Shown in pieces: positions 42,201 to 52,169 of a stretch of DNA of 64,000 nucleotides. How positions within the stretch are numbered: the stretch's first letter is position 1; the number at the start of each line of letters is the position of its first letter. The position numbers and the translations under genes were made by a program. The stretch is from Symbiodinium natans (Eukaryota > Sar > Dinophyceae > Suessiales > Symbiodiniaceae), in NCBI GenBank assembly GCA_905221605.1, contig CAJNDS010002001.1:93501-157500 (forward strand), read 5' to 3'. The notes below the pieces were generated by a model. That model worked only from the letters and a program-made list of their open reading frames with translations, was not told the origin of the DNA and made no database searches.

Positions 42201-44298
42201 CTCTCGGCATGGTTTTTGCACCGGAGTCTTCAGCTTCACGCACCTGAGTGAGGGTTCGCACCGTCGCTCTTCCAGTTCCTTTGTTCCCAGAAGATTGTTG
42301 TACCCGTACAGATGCATCAGAAGGAACTGCCTTTTCCGGTCCTCCCGGGCGATATCGGACATCACCAACCAATTGCAGAATTTTGCATGCGGTCACTTTG
42401 TTGATCCCTTTGTCAACCAAATCTTCCACAAAGATGAACTCTTGCAAGTCCGACACATTGGTCACACCAAGCGTAATCATCACCTCACTTACATGAGGGG
42501 TATACACCCACAGGTGTGCGTTGCGAGCCATCCAATTTTCAATTGGCTCCTCCGGATTTTGAAGCTGAGTACCAGTGGATGCAGCCACCGAATTCTTTTG
42601 TTCATCAGCTTCTGCTTCATCCAGAATACCTTTTTCACCATCTTTTTGTGACACATTGGTCATTTGCAGCGCTTTTGGTGCCGAGGATGAGGAAGATTCA
42701 GCTCCCCCACTCGCAGGTGGCTGAAAAGTACTTCTATCCGTAATCTCCCATCCTCTCTCTTTTTCAAACCGGACCTGATTGGCCACCTGTACCAAGTGTT
42801 TCAGGAGCGTCAGCCGCTCCTCTGACATCTCGTCATGGGAGTACTTGCCGAAATTTGACCCTTTCCGGCAACGTCCTCTGAGGTAATAATCGAAACAGCA
42901 ATGGTGGAACCCTGCGTCCCTTAGTGACTTCCTGGAAGCATTGTCCCAAGCTTTGCCGGGCTCCCAAGTCCCTTCCAATGCTATGTCATCGTTGTGAAGA
43001 TACCTGCATGCAGTCCCATATTTACAACCACCTTGATTGTAATACAGACACAGACGACCTTTTGGCTCACCCGACGTAGGTTCACCCTTTGATGCACCTT
43101 TGCCAAAATTGTACTTGGCCCGGAAGGCCAAATCCTCCCGCTCCTGCTGTGCCTCATCCACTGTACCTTCCTCTGTGGGAGGGTCACCGATGTTCCCATC
43201 CTCATCATCAGCTTCTTGGCTATTCTTTGGATCAGTTGACCCTCCTCCTGGCCAACCTTCACCATAACGACGATGCTCATAGGGACAACCATCACCGTTG
43301 CGACACCTTCCCTTATTGAAGAACTTGCACAGTTTGCTGTATCCAGGTGACACAGTCTGTGGAGTCATGTGAGCCTTTTTGTACTGGTCAGGGTCCATGT
43401 AGGCTTCCATTGGCTTGTTCTCCCTTTTGCTCATGGATTGCACTGCACCATCAAGCTCCTGCAAAAATAGCTTGGTGTCCAACCAAAGCGCGTTCCAAAA
43501 CTCATCTTCCCCTTGATTCAGCACCGTTGCCACCGCTTCACCCACAACTGGTCGAGAAAATCTCCTTTTTCTGCATGCCAGTTCGAAAAGCGCGTTGTGG
43601 TACTGTTTTCGGGAAAAAGTGGTTAACTTCCCCAAGCCTGTGCTTTCTGTACCATCAGGCTTCCAACCATCATTTTGCAAGATGCCATACGCGCGCCGAG
43701 CTTCCGCATTGAGGAATGCCTGATCTGCAACACACTCCTGTAAATCTTCCATCGGGCGACCCAACAGCATCCCAGTAATTTTGCCAACATAGGCTTCCTC
43801 TTCGTTTCCATTCTCCAGAAGAGCTTTGTAGATCTTTTCTCCATGAAGTTGCCTTTCTTCTCGTTCTTCAGAGGATAACTCCTGTACCACAAGCTCTTCA
43901 TCGGATTGCTCTTCCTCCTGTTTCCAGTCCCATTGACCGTTGGAATCTTGGTACCATTGACCAGCATACCATGAATTCGTCCACCACGTACTCCAGCCGC
44001 TGGGTTTCCATTTCCGCAGCGTTGAGGAAGAGTCCTCCACGTCCTCTTCCAAAACCAGAAAGGTGTCCAAGATTATGGTACCATCATCTTCCACTAGTTT
44101 CACTGTTCCATTGAAAGTATCACCAAATCTGAACTGACACGTATTGTTCCCTTCTGCAGGAATCAATACATTCAAATCACCAAGGTCCAAAAAGGCTCCA
44201 TACCCATTGATGCAGCGCACTAGACCCATGATCTCATCTCCCTCTTGATAGCAATGTGTCCCAGGTGATTCCAAGGCTCCCGCTCGGGGCACTTTCTT
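39175..44298 (-). CDS. Outer ORF, main part: S1-like, CCCH fingers, SAM-like
   Basis: About 1705 residues continuing in frame after the nested element (AKK|VPRAGALESPG). Residues counted from 44292: S1/OB-like domain 17-80 (IMGLVRCINGYGAFLDLGDL); CCCH fingers C322-x7-C-x5-C-x3-H340 and C415-x7-C-x5-C-x3-H433; a third, damaged one at 466-486 where the third Cys is replaced by Phe-Gly; a SAM-like helix bundle near 590-650 (LGVTNVSDLQEFIFVEDLVD); a basic S/R-rich linker; three more CCCH fingers at 1549-1569, 1581-1600 and 1607-1626. CCCH and S1 domains usually bind RNA. No D-D-E or Y-x-D-D motif. Ends at 39175 in a frameshifted tail; the following segment is in another frame. Confidence 0.75.
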   Translation of the reverse strand, partial: KKVPRAGALESPGTHCYQEGDEIMGLVRCINGYGAFLDLGDLNVLIPAEGNNTCQFRFGDTFNGTVKLVEDDGTIILDTFLVLEEDVEDSSSTLRKWKPSGWSTWWTNSWYAGQWYQDSNGQWDWKQEEEQSDEELVVQELSSEEREERQLHGEKIYKALLENGNEEEAYVGKITGMLLGRPMEDLQECVADQAFLNAEARRAYGILQNDGWKPDGTESTGLGKLTTFSRKQYHNALFELACRKRRFSRPVVGEAVATVLNQGEDEFWNALWLDTKLFLQELDGAVQSMSKRENKPMEAYMDPDQYKKAHMTPQTVSPGYSKLCKFFNKGRCRNGDGCPYEHRRYGEGWPGGGSTDPKNSQEADDEDGNIGDPPTEEGTVDEAQQEREDLAFRAKYNFGKGASKGEPTSGEPKGRLCLYYNQGGCKYGTACRYLHNDDIALEGTWEPGKAWDNASRKSLRDAGFHHCCFDYYLRGRCRKGSNFGKYSHDEMSEERLTLLKHLVQVANQVRFEKERGWEITDRSTFQPPASGGAESSSSSAPKALQMTNVSQKDGEKGILDEAEADEQKNSVAASTGTQLQNPEEPIENWMARNAHLWVYTPHVSEVMITLGVTNVSDLQEFIFVEDLVDKGINKVTACKILQLVGDVRYRPGGPEKAVPSDASVRVQQSSGNKGTGRATVRTLTQVREAEDSGAKTMPRGSYRELFDKVRYRDGWTLAQRTPLCVQKLRLVGVGMPPVNPPTKKYRSRSNPVRRGRPLLDKKQVRQVPRSRSQRRVQPAEVVEKPKPLELKPRGGLSYRFSRAWADVVDDDEQAEALVSYAASSSDSSEEETNAVQRLKEIFLQERDSQRTANRGNVPQSGSSGSNDGPKKSVHLGEGRDKASRGETRQEVTSQVFSLPQPSRRAERSQKRARDGSVMVGSLAVGSTDEVLPGQGVAGQVNVSESAQVLPGQEVAGQETAPEGAVQISGEETDQKEGEGGSNELRGDDAKILDGGPVRNDLQQLLVKGLLTRIYWKVAVGKLPVGQRDCQKGSNKMDRNLVISMSSEGASEQDENLALEDDADQSMGDGAMVVLVYDPRTLIQSPTTDWVMRRGLTDRSVWPAMAYMAQRICAEMVQVDEMNAQLGTGALLFQRRDQGHYSDLHHSFHDNPCLPAVGNYPLSVMGALLSPGLEGELKNTDKFGTAMEAIAYDWSRSPGMEVHIELMARVAKMVHPFLNLGAQGSVMVSEFLWQRGRARLMEFLQAATCADQLEALWRRMDDDADEEVDPSTAVLEVLGPEDAVLDQGNNESLIPIEDAGGETSGDTGGDGKAPEVSPEEETSSGSSRLADTRIFLWSVYSRVASNFSMQDRTTGKIFDSTKGYPGEGPNNDDNPSSKGNLPWISEDYLDEVVSKKMKRSSDMDGFVPGSEGPLEKVEVENVTASKILMALWKKGHRVGYRRLCRLNASGCKVGAMKRPIKRVQKIGTRKAFTKMFNVFGSSQHGSGVGGKPIMKVVGPRPGFPAVLQAPNTDSTSGEGSSPQVHGNVHVEHNRPMDRYEAERLEKRKKGFCYWFGKGKDRCKFGDDCKFIHSEDDVVLHSYWCKYYVAGRECFAGKDCGFSHDATGVRCVQFARSGKCRFGDRCVFEHGVPLEEQRPRSPRTPPRDGPRRKSGANGGEKEISPEQFDDDEEDFMVYDEETKMTELLMEAISFLSGGKPDLARADWRC

Positions 44299-44460
44299 TG
44301 CGAAAGCTAGAGGGATTGGGTCTACTCTTTAAGAGGCCAAGAGCAAACCTTAATCTGCACCAGCTTCTTTAGCACCAGCTGCCAAAGAGCTCAAGGGCCC
44401 TGAGAGCCACGGTCGAAGAAGCACGGAAGGATCGAGCGATGTGCAATCACAGCTTTCACA
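44299..44460 (-). repeat. Copia 3' LTR
   Basis: 162 bp. It differs from the other LTR at 44351 (T for G) and 44421 (G for T). The reverse transcriptase reading frame ends inside it at 44456, and no polypurine tract is visible next to it. Confidence 0.92.
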
Positions 44461-46985
44461 TGGATCTAAAATCTTTGTCGCTCGAAATTCCGGGATCCTG
44501 CCTAAACAAGCTAACCAAAAGTTCTGGAGCGCGAGGGAGCTTGGAGTAGGGTTTCTCCATAACTCGGACATCATCATCCTTCTCAAGCACTCTCCATTCC
44601 ATTCGATTACTATCAAGCAGGAATTTCCCGATGGTGGTTCGATATGGAAAATCCTTTGAGGATTTGCGTGGCTCAGGGCTTCTGTAGGATTTAGCTCCCC
44701 TAGCAACCTGTACACAAACTTGCTTAGGAGCCTCACCTACCAAGTGCCAGCCAGGCTTTGAGCCGAAGTTCTCTAAGAACTGTCTAAGCTCACGGTTCGC
44801 GTCAGTCAGTCCTTCTCCCGGGAGTTCCTCGTCTTCAGGAACTGGAGGTGGTGTGGAAGCCTTTCGGGACTTCACCTTCTGCCTTACAAACTCTGTGTTG
44901 TACTCGATTGACCACGAACCATTGCAGATCACCCGCTTTAAGTGACCGCAATCCATTGCCTTTGTACCGGCATCAACGAACATGTTGGCCGTGTCAGTCC
45001 AACGGATACACGTCCGCGGTCTCCGAAGAAGCTGTCGAAGAAGGGCTAGGGTCAGCACCAAGGACTTTTGGGCACCAAACCCAGTGTCTTTAGACACCCT
45101 GTCGTAGGTGTCTTTTGCATCAGTCACGACTGTAAGAGGCACCGTACATACGGCGAATTGCCCTCCTGGTTTCAAGATGTCGGTGCCACGTGCCTCGGCG
45201 ACCAGACATCTCACCAGCTCTGCGGCATCCAAAGCCTCTTCAACGCCCAGCGTCTCTGCCCCGTAGGAGGAGCGACACACACGCTGGAGCTTATGCGACC
45301 GGAAATCTAACAAGTTAAAGGAATCTCTTTTTCCTTCAACTAGTTTTGGCCCTCCAATGAGCACAGCGTAACAACTTTGAGAGAAAGTTTTCGGGTCCTC
45401 TCCACTGCCGTCGGAGTTGACATTTCCCAGCGCGGCGTCTGACACAGCAACCAGCCCACCTTCTTGCCAGTTTGTGTTGCGGAACGTCAGGACAAAGTCG
45501 GAGTCACCCTTGAGGTCCCTTGCGAGGTTGCAAGCCTTGAGCAAGGTAGCCACCGTCGGCTTCGCCACCTGAACTTCGCAAAGGCGAAAAGCAACGTCGA
45601 ATCTTAGCTGGGCGACTAGCCATTGTAGAGAGCCATTCAAAGCTCGAAGCTCGCGCAACTCCTTAGGGTTCAAAGCTCTTGACAAGTCCTTACGGGCTTC
45701 ACGAGGCACAACTGGGATGTGGAGGTTACGATGGTATTCAACCATGTTCACCGTCACTTCGCCGTTGGCGTGCTTTTCCAGGTTCTTTCCGCAAAAGGTG
45801 AACTTGTCCTTTGAAATGGAGCCGAATCCCAGCTCGGCTCCAATCTCATGGAAGCTCTTGACCGCCTCGGAATTCCCAGTCACAAGGATGTCGTCCACGT
45901 GCGTCAGCATGACTCCTTCTAAGACGCCCTCTGGACTCCACTTGAAGAAGAGCCCACCGTCTATACTAGAAGGTGTCCATCCGCGAGCACGTAAGGTACG
46001 CAGAAGCCTTTCGTACCAAGCCCTTGGGGCGTCCGCCAGTCCGAACACCCCCTTTCGAACTTTAAACAGGATCCCAGGCCTTACGGGTAGCGTCGGGCCA
46101 CGCTTCCTGTTAGGCTGATCCATAAACAGTAGCCTTGTGACATAAGGGTCGCCTTTCAAAAAGGCGGCCCGAACATCTCCACTCATCATGGGCCAATTCG
46201 GTTTCGAGGCACTAATGGTCAGCAAGAGATGCAGCGCCAATCTGCTGGCCGTTGGCGCATCTGTTCTAAGTTGACCTTCTAACAGTGCCCTGTCTCTGAA
46301 TCCAGGCACAACAAGACGGGCGTTTGCCTTAACAGGTAAATCGCTGCCCGGTGTTCTCAACGGGGCGTTTTTGTCTGTCAGGACAAACCGAGGAGTGAGC
46401 AGGTTGTGCTTTGCTCCCGCCTTGATTTCCGCGCGGATTGTATTGGATTGTTCCATGGTCAGCGGTTCGAGGGCACAGTTCTCGACCCATTTCTCCCACT
46501 GTTCAAGAGCTGCCGCTTGATAGAGCTGCCTTTCCTCCTCACTCATTTTGGACCAGTTCAGCTCCTTTCCAACGTTTGCCAGGAAGACCTCAAACTCGGT
46601 GGCATCTAGGTTCATCAAGTGGCCTCGCCTTTCTAAAACTGCACGCACGTCCTCAGAGGGCGTAGGCCAATGTCCAGCCCACGAGCCATTAGGGGCTTCA
46701 AACCAGTTGCCATTCTTCATGTCTTCTGCCACGTCGCAAGCAAGTTGCTTTAGTGGATGCTGTGACTCTGTGGCGGCTGTTAAGACATTAATGGTCCGGT
46801 CTCCCAGCCGCAGAGGGACAAAGGAGCTTCCACTTGGGGCGCTCAGCTGCGCACCCAAAGCAGACGCTTGACTCTCCTGAGTCGGTGCGCCCTCTGGCGC
46901 AGCCTGAGTCTCAGGGACTTCTGGGACGGTGTCCAGTTTTGCATCCTCGGGGTCAGCGGTGCGCAGTCTTGTCGCATCCGGCTGT
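44456..46985 (-). CDS. Copia reverse transcriptase and RNase H
   Basis: Open frame continuing from the TGA; the first Met-type start is 46858. Copia-class RT: ARLVVPGFRD, SGDVRAAFLKGD (motif A Asp), KGVFGLADAPRAWY (motif B region) and MLTHVDDILVTGN with the V-D-D catalytic pair near residue 321. RNase H follows (AVSDAALGN, SSYGAETLGVEEALDAAELV, VVTDAKDTYD and WTDTANMFVDAGTKAMD). It ends inside the 3' LTR at 44456. Confidence 0.88.
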
Positions 46986-46987
46986 AC

Positions 46988-47512
46988 TCATTCACTGGGC
47001 TCTGCTCCCTCAGAAGCCTCGGCACTAGACCTCTTGCGGCTCCATATTCCATGGCTTGTCGGGTCCCATCCACTAGAGAGAAGTGAAGATCGTCTCGAAT
47101 CTTCCCCGGCTCTGTCACCATAGGATTGGGCCGGCACAGGAACCGGCATTACCATGACTGCTTCTCCAGGAGCCGGTCGCGGACGCTCTCGAAGCTCATC
47201 CTCCGCCTCCACCTCTTCGCTTGGAGACTCTTGGCCCTCGGACGCGTAAGGCGCGCCGGTTGCCTGAGAAATTTCACGTAGAGCATCTTCCCAATCCGTG
47301 GCCGAGAGTCGCTCCAAAGACGATGCGCGACGAATGTGTTCGGCACCCACCTTGGTAACTGATCCCTTGAAGGTTACGTAGTAGGAAACAGGGATTCCTT
47401 GGTTCTTTTCGCAAGTCAAAACCAAACTGGGGCCATGCCATCGTTCGGTGAGCACCTTCCCCTTTGCCACCTTCTGCTTTCGCCAGAAGTACGCGATCTC
47501 GCCCGGTTCCAA
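46988..47512 (-). CDS. Copia integrase C-terminal domain
   Basis: Reads EPGEIAYFWRKQKVAKGKVL, then WHGPSLVLTC and YYVTFKGSVTKVGAEHIRRA, an SH3-like/GPY-type DNA-binding tail. It ends at TGA 46988. The same frame goes on directly into the reverse transcriptase after this single stop. Confidence 0.65.
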   Translation of the reverse strand: MEPGEIAYFWRKQKVAKGKVLTERWHGPSLVLTCEKNQGIPVSYYVTFKGSVTKVGAEHIRRASSLERLSATDWEDALREISQATGAPYASEGQESPSEEVEAEDELRERPRPAPGEAVMVMPVPVPAQSYGDRAGEDSRRSSLLSSGWDPTSHGIWSRKRSSAEASEGAEPSE

Positions 47513-47516
47513 CTCC

Positions 47517-48920
47517 TCATGCAGGGTTGGGAACCCGTCCTCTGGCTAAGAGGGCGCGTCGCAAGGAGCGGCTGTAATGCAGCCTCACCATTGCAACTCT
47601 CGCAGCCTCTCTCATGGCCACTTGCCTTTCGAAGCTGAAATCTCGGGATATGAGGCCATGTTGGGCCAATCGCCCGCGCAGTCCCAAGACATCGCCAAGT
47701 TTTCGAGGCGCACGTCCAAACAAACTCTGCGAAGGGCTGAAACCACTATCATTGATGTCGGAGTTGTACGCTTCGGTGGATGCTGTGACCACCAGTTCCA
47801 TATCCGCGTACCCAACCGCAGAAAACTCTGTCACCAGATGCTTTGCCATAGTTTTGAACGTGCCTCCGGCCCTTTCCACGATTCCATTTCGCCATGGTGT
47901 TTCGACTGGAGTTGTGGAATGGTAAATATCCAGGAACTCGCACGCTTCACTAAAGGTCTGGGCAGTGAACTCTGGGCCTAAGTCTGTCACCAATGTCTTT
48001 GGGGCCCCATACGACTTGCAGAACTCGTTGAGGGCTCCGACCACGTCCGAGGCCGTCTTCTCTGTGATGTAGCAACTTTGATGCCTCGTCGCGATGTCGA
48101 CAAAGTGTGTCACCCAGAATTTCTGACCGGCGCGATCCTTGATCGCTACCAAGTCCGCATGAACGCGGTCGAAGGGCTGGGACACTCGGGGTAGCGACGC
48201 TGGTGGACGAGTACGTGGTCGGGCGTTTTCCTTACACACCTCGCACTCCAGTTGCAGCGCCGCTTTTACTGCTTCTACCGGCGCCCCTGAAATCGTCAAG
48301 GCGCGGGCCAATCGCCGCCGTGAACAATGCCCTGTATTTTGGTGCATCTTCATCACCAGTCTTTTGAGTTCCTTGCTAGGCTCCGAGCCACCCAGCTCCT
48401 CTTCAAAGTCCCCATCTTCGTCCTCTTCATTCTCGACTTCGGGCTCACCAACCTCAGCGGCATGGGCCTCGCGCACAAAGGTCTCGTCCAGGACATCCTC
48501 AAGCATCGCCACCAAGCGCTGGAAGAGGAGGTCGCCCGTCAATTTCTCGAGCTGCTCCTTGTGCTCCACAAGCTTGCCGATGTTTGTGAGGATAAACCCA
48601 TTCTTGGTGAGGAGCACCCCGCCGAGCTTATCGAACTTGCGTCTGAGGAGGTTGCGCCACAGAGTGGGCGATTCCTCGAAGACGAAGATGTAAGGTCGCC
48701 CTTTTCCAATGGCACTCCGCCAGTGGTTTAACACCGAACGACCATGGACATTTTGGAATTTTCGTGTCAATTTGTTCAAAGATGGAGCTTTGGCCAGCAG
48801 CATCCCTTTTCCACCAGGCTGGGCGAAAGGTTTTGTCAAGTGTCCACGAAGTGTGGCCTCTTTCTCAACCTCCGGGGCACCGTGGTTCACTGAGGCCCTT
48901 ATCGTACTCATTCTCAACAA
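47517..48920 (-). CDS. Copia integrase
   Basis: 467 codons. The zinc-binding HHCC region (MHQNTGHCSRR..ECEVC) is followed by the core with D256 (HADLV), D313 (VTDLGPEF) and E349 (NGIVERAGG), a D-x56-D-x35-E arrangement that is the retroviral/retrotransposon integrase signature. The C-terminal end continues in another frame at 47512 after a one-base shift. Confidence 0.85.
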   Translation of the reverse strand: MLRMSTIRASVNHGAPEVEKEATLRGHLTKPFAQPGGKGMLLAKAPSLNKLTRKFQNVHGRSVLNHWRSAIGKGRPYIFVFEESPTLWRNLLRRKFDKLGGVLLTKNGFILTNIGKLVEHKEQLEKLTGDLLFQRLVAMLEDVLDETFVREAHAAEVGEPEVENEEDEDGDFEEELGGSEPSKELKRLVMKMHQNTGHCSRRRLARALTISGAPVEAVKAALQLECEVCKENARPRTRPPASLPRVSQPFDRVHADLVAIKDRAGQKFWVTHFVDIATRHQSCYITEKTASDVVGALNEFCKSYGAPKTLVTDLGPEFTAQTFSEACEFLDIYHSTTPVETPWRNGIVERAGGTFKTMAKHLVTEFSAVGYADMELVVTASTEAYNSDINDSGFSPSQSLFGRAPRKLGDVLGLRGRLAQHGLISRDFSFERQVAMREAARVAMVRLHYSRSLRRALLARGRVPNPA

Positions 48921-49019
48921 CCGTTTCGAGGGCCTCGTAGACCAGCGGGGGCGCTGCCACCTTTAGCATCTTCAACGCCTTTCCAGCCGCTTGACCGATC
49001 ATCTGGCGGACGCCAGCTT

Positions 49020-50021
49020 TCACGGCTCCATAGAGGATTCCCATTCTTCCAGATCCAGGCGAAACTCTTGCGGCAAGTCGCCCAGGGCCGCTTGGGGGGA
49101 TTGCCTTGTCCTTGGACGCGACGGAAAGAGCATCGAAGGAGGGGGAGCGCCCAACGGCGCGTCCACTACCTCTTGCGAGGGCGCCGCCGTCGGGCTGCCA
49201 CTCGCACTCGCAGGCGCAGACTTCCCAGCCATCATCAGGGCTGTTGGTCTGACCTTCTTTGCGATCTCTGCCACCGAATCTTCGGCCTTGATCTCCACGT
49301 GAAGAAGCGCCGCCAACTGAATCAACTCTCCACGCAGTCGAGGTAATCCGCCTCGTGGACCCAGCAATTGGCGAACCCTTTCGCCCCTGTCCTCGCTCAC
49401 CGAGGCCTTGGCTGCTTCCGCCATTTGAGCCTCGGCCAGTCGGGCTCGGACTCCGGGCTTGCGCTTCAGAGCTCGCATCCCCACTGTCAGGACTTCGTCC
49501 TCCAGGAATGCCAGCTCGAACCCAACCTTGTTCCGAAGATCGACCAGGGCCTTCAAGTTGGACGCCGTAAAGCTTTTGCTCATCTTGCATTTGGTGAGGT
49601 AGCGGCGCGGGTATGCTCCACGAGCCACCATCTCCGCAGCCTGCTCCTCCCACTTGCTCACGGAGTCCACGGATGGCACAGGAAATGGAAGGAAACGCAG
49701 GTATGGTGCTCTGATGAGCGAGAGCAATAAGCCCCAAAAGTGCCATGAAACGCGTCTTTGGAGGCGCACCACAAGGCGCTGCCATCGTCCGATTGCGAGG
49801 TTGGCTCTTTGCACGAACTCTGGAGCCAACATCTTGAGAAAGGTGACCTTGAGCCAAGACGTCTGCGAGACCTCTACTCGACTGCTTATATGCGGATGAC
49901 GAAGTTCTGCGGTAACTACAGGTAGTCGATGGAGTTCTGGGGTCCCTAACTGAAGCCTCTGTTGGGGAGCATATGTGAGGATCATCTGGTCGTAGAAGGG
50001 GAAGTTCACCACAGGCTTCAC
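49020..50021 (-). CDS. Copia polyprotein segment between protease and integrase (shifted frame)
   Basis: 333 codons in a frame different from gag and integrase, with ALVDLRNKVGFELAFLEDEV and RGELIQLAALLHVEIKAEDS. It has no named domain and resembles a linker in dinoflagellate Copia polyproteins. It ends at 49020, after which the gag frame resumes briefly (GILYGAVKAGVRQMIGQAAG) to about 48.87 kb. Confidence 0.5.
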   Translation of the reverse strand: MKPVVNFPFYDQMILTYAPQQRLQLGTPELHRLPVVTAELRHPHISSRVEVSQTSWLKVTFLKMLAPEFVQRANLAIGRWQRLVVRLQRRVSWHFWGLLLSLIRAPYLRFLPFPVPSVDSVSKWEEQAAEMVARGAYPRRYLTKCKMSKSFTASNLKALVDLRNKVGFELAFLEDEVLTVGMRALKRKPGVRARLAEAQMAEAAKASVSEDRGERVRQLLGPRGGLPRLRGELIQLAALLHVEIKAEDSVAEIAKKVRPTALMMAGKSAPASASGSPTAAPSQEVVDAPLGAPPPSMLFPSRPRTRQSPQAALGDLPQEFRLDLEEWESSMEP

Positions 50022-51948
50022 TCACACACACTTCTCTTGTCCCACTTGTCGGCTTCTTGGCTCTGGCACCCAGCTTTCTGTTCAGCCAGGCTTTTCGGCT
50101 AAGGAAAACTTCAACCACCCCTTGCTTCCCCAAACTACGGAAAAGTCGTGCGGTCAACTCACGAGGGGCAGGCTTCCAGACACAAGCAGCCGGGTTCACC
50201 TCCACGGCGAAGTGTCCTGCTCGGATTGTCTGGAGTGGGTGGTTGACGAGGCCAAGGGTCTCCAAGGTGATGGTTTGTCTGGGGAAATCAAGTATACCAC
50301 CCATGGCATCCAAGAAATCCTTGCCGAGCAAACCCGCTAAGCGGTTATTCGGCAAGACGCTAAACCATACCAACACAACCTGGCCCTCAAAGTTCATGGG
50401 AACCCGCACCCGACGACTGGATGTCAAGCAACCTCCGTCCCCGAAGCGGAAGCGTTCGCTTTCAGGGGACTCCTTCCAGAGGCCTTTAAACTCACGGGGG
50501 AGCGCCTTACGGATCGCCTCCACCCATGATTCTCCAGCACAGGTGCGGTTGCAGCATGAGTCCACTGCGGCAAAGTAAGGCTTTTGCCAGCTTGTCTCGA
50601 CCTTCTTCACGTCCAGGACGTCAGCGAGGTCCACCGCCAAGATCTCATGGAAGCCGTCCGTATCAAGCTGGCCACCCTGCAGAAAGTCAATCACCTGGGC
50701 CTCGTTCATGTCGCCAGCTTCAGCAAAGTTCACGTTCTTGTGACCAACCTTCTTCTTGGGCTTTGCCTTCGACTTGCATTCCGGATCTCCAGCCCAGTGG
50801 CCTTTCAGCCCACAGGCGTTGCACTTCGTGTCTCGCTTTCGGGCAGCGACCGAAGTAGAACTGGACGACCTCACACCACCATCCACAGGCTTGCCATAGC
50901 CTCGGTCCTTCTTTACAGCGGCGATCTTGCCGCGGGCTTCTTTCAGGGTCATGAGAGCCTCTGCCATGTCAGAGAGCGCTGCCTCTGCCTCATTCAAACC
51001 CTGGTCATCCAACTCGCCTTCCATCTCATCCAGGGAGGTTGCCAAGGCCTCCAGCTCCTTCTCCTGCGCCTCGTCCAGATCGAGGGTGGACTCCTCAACC
51101 TGGCCTTCGTAAACTTGAGTTTCCTCCAGCTGCGCCTCATCCTCTTCTGGCTCCGGCGCGGAAAGTTCCGCAACCTGGGCCTCGGAGCGTGGCGGGGTCG
51201 CGCGAGAGCGCAGACTCCCGTGGAAGGGCTTCCTACGTGTAGACGGCGTTGTCGAAGTGGATCCCGAGGAGAAACTCGAAGTTCGAAGGCTTCTGACGGG
51301 CGCGTCGTCCATACCCTTCAAGTGGATACGCCTGAACAGGCGCAACGCTTCCTTCTCCACAGCATTGTAAGAAGGTTCTTCACCTACAGTTGTCTCCAAC
51401 AGCTGACGTTGGATCTCACTCAATCCCAGTCTCTGCTGGAATATCCAGGCATACTCAGTGTCCTGGACAACAATGCCTTCGGTTCGCAGTTCGCCTTGAA
51501 GGGTGCGATAACTTGCAGCGAACTGGGTGACGCTCTCTCCAGGTTTTCTCTTCAACCCGCCGTAAAGCTTGCTTCTCAACTCGTGCTTTTTCTCTGAACG
51601 GGTTTTTCCTGAGAGTTCTTCGAAAGCATCGAGGAGTTTGCGCACGCCTTTCTTGTAGTCAGGCTCGCGCACCCAGTGTTGTTCGCCATCGACCCCTTCA
51701 CGGGATTCGCCAGGGTCATAGGCAAGATCTTCGATGGCGAACTCTTCGCCTCTTGCCCGCGCTGGGCCGTGTTGTCTGAGGAGGAACCGCGCTGCTAACG
51801 AGTAGCCGGTGGTGCGTTCTAGGTCTAACCCAGCTAACCACAACTCAGTGTTGCGCCGAAACTTTCTTAACGTGGAGGGGTCGTTGTCCCAAACGGGGAT
51901 TAGATGGTCAAACCCATCCCCCCTCGACTCCCGGTCCTGCAGCGCCAT
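50022..51948 (-). CDS. Copia gag and protease
   Basis: Starts at ATG 51948 (MALQDRESRGDGFDHLIPVW). The gag helical domain (ELRSKLYGGLKRKPGESVTQ) is followed by a zinc knuckle CNACGLKGHWAGDPEC near residue 376 and a retropepsin-like core with YFAAVDSCCNRT near residue 460 in place of the usual D-S/T-G, then LLGKDFLDAMGG. The frame is genuine to about 50.0 kb; the remainder of the same frame down to 48865 is partly shadow. Confidence 0.75.
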
Positions 51949-52169
51949 TGCTCAAGCGGCAGGGCAAAGGGGTCGCGTCCACCAAGGCCGACGTAGTTCA
52001 CGAAAAAACGTCCTTGTACACCTAAGTCCTTGAAGTTCGAGCTCGTACACGAAAAAGGCAAAACGTAGTTGTGGGTGTTGCGAGAGTGTAGTAGAAATTG
52101 AGGGGTAAGTTGAGGTAGTGTTTGTTGTAGGCTTCAGCAAGCCACAAAAACAGACAGGCAGTCGGGCTC

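Noticed and set aside
39336-43712. Many plus-strand open frames opposite the outer ORF
   Set aside because: Shadows of the long minus-strand reading frame.
44848-51597. Plus-strand open frames opposite the Copia genes, including one of 337 codons
   Set aside because: Antisense shadows of gag/pol in GC-rich sequence.
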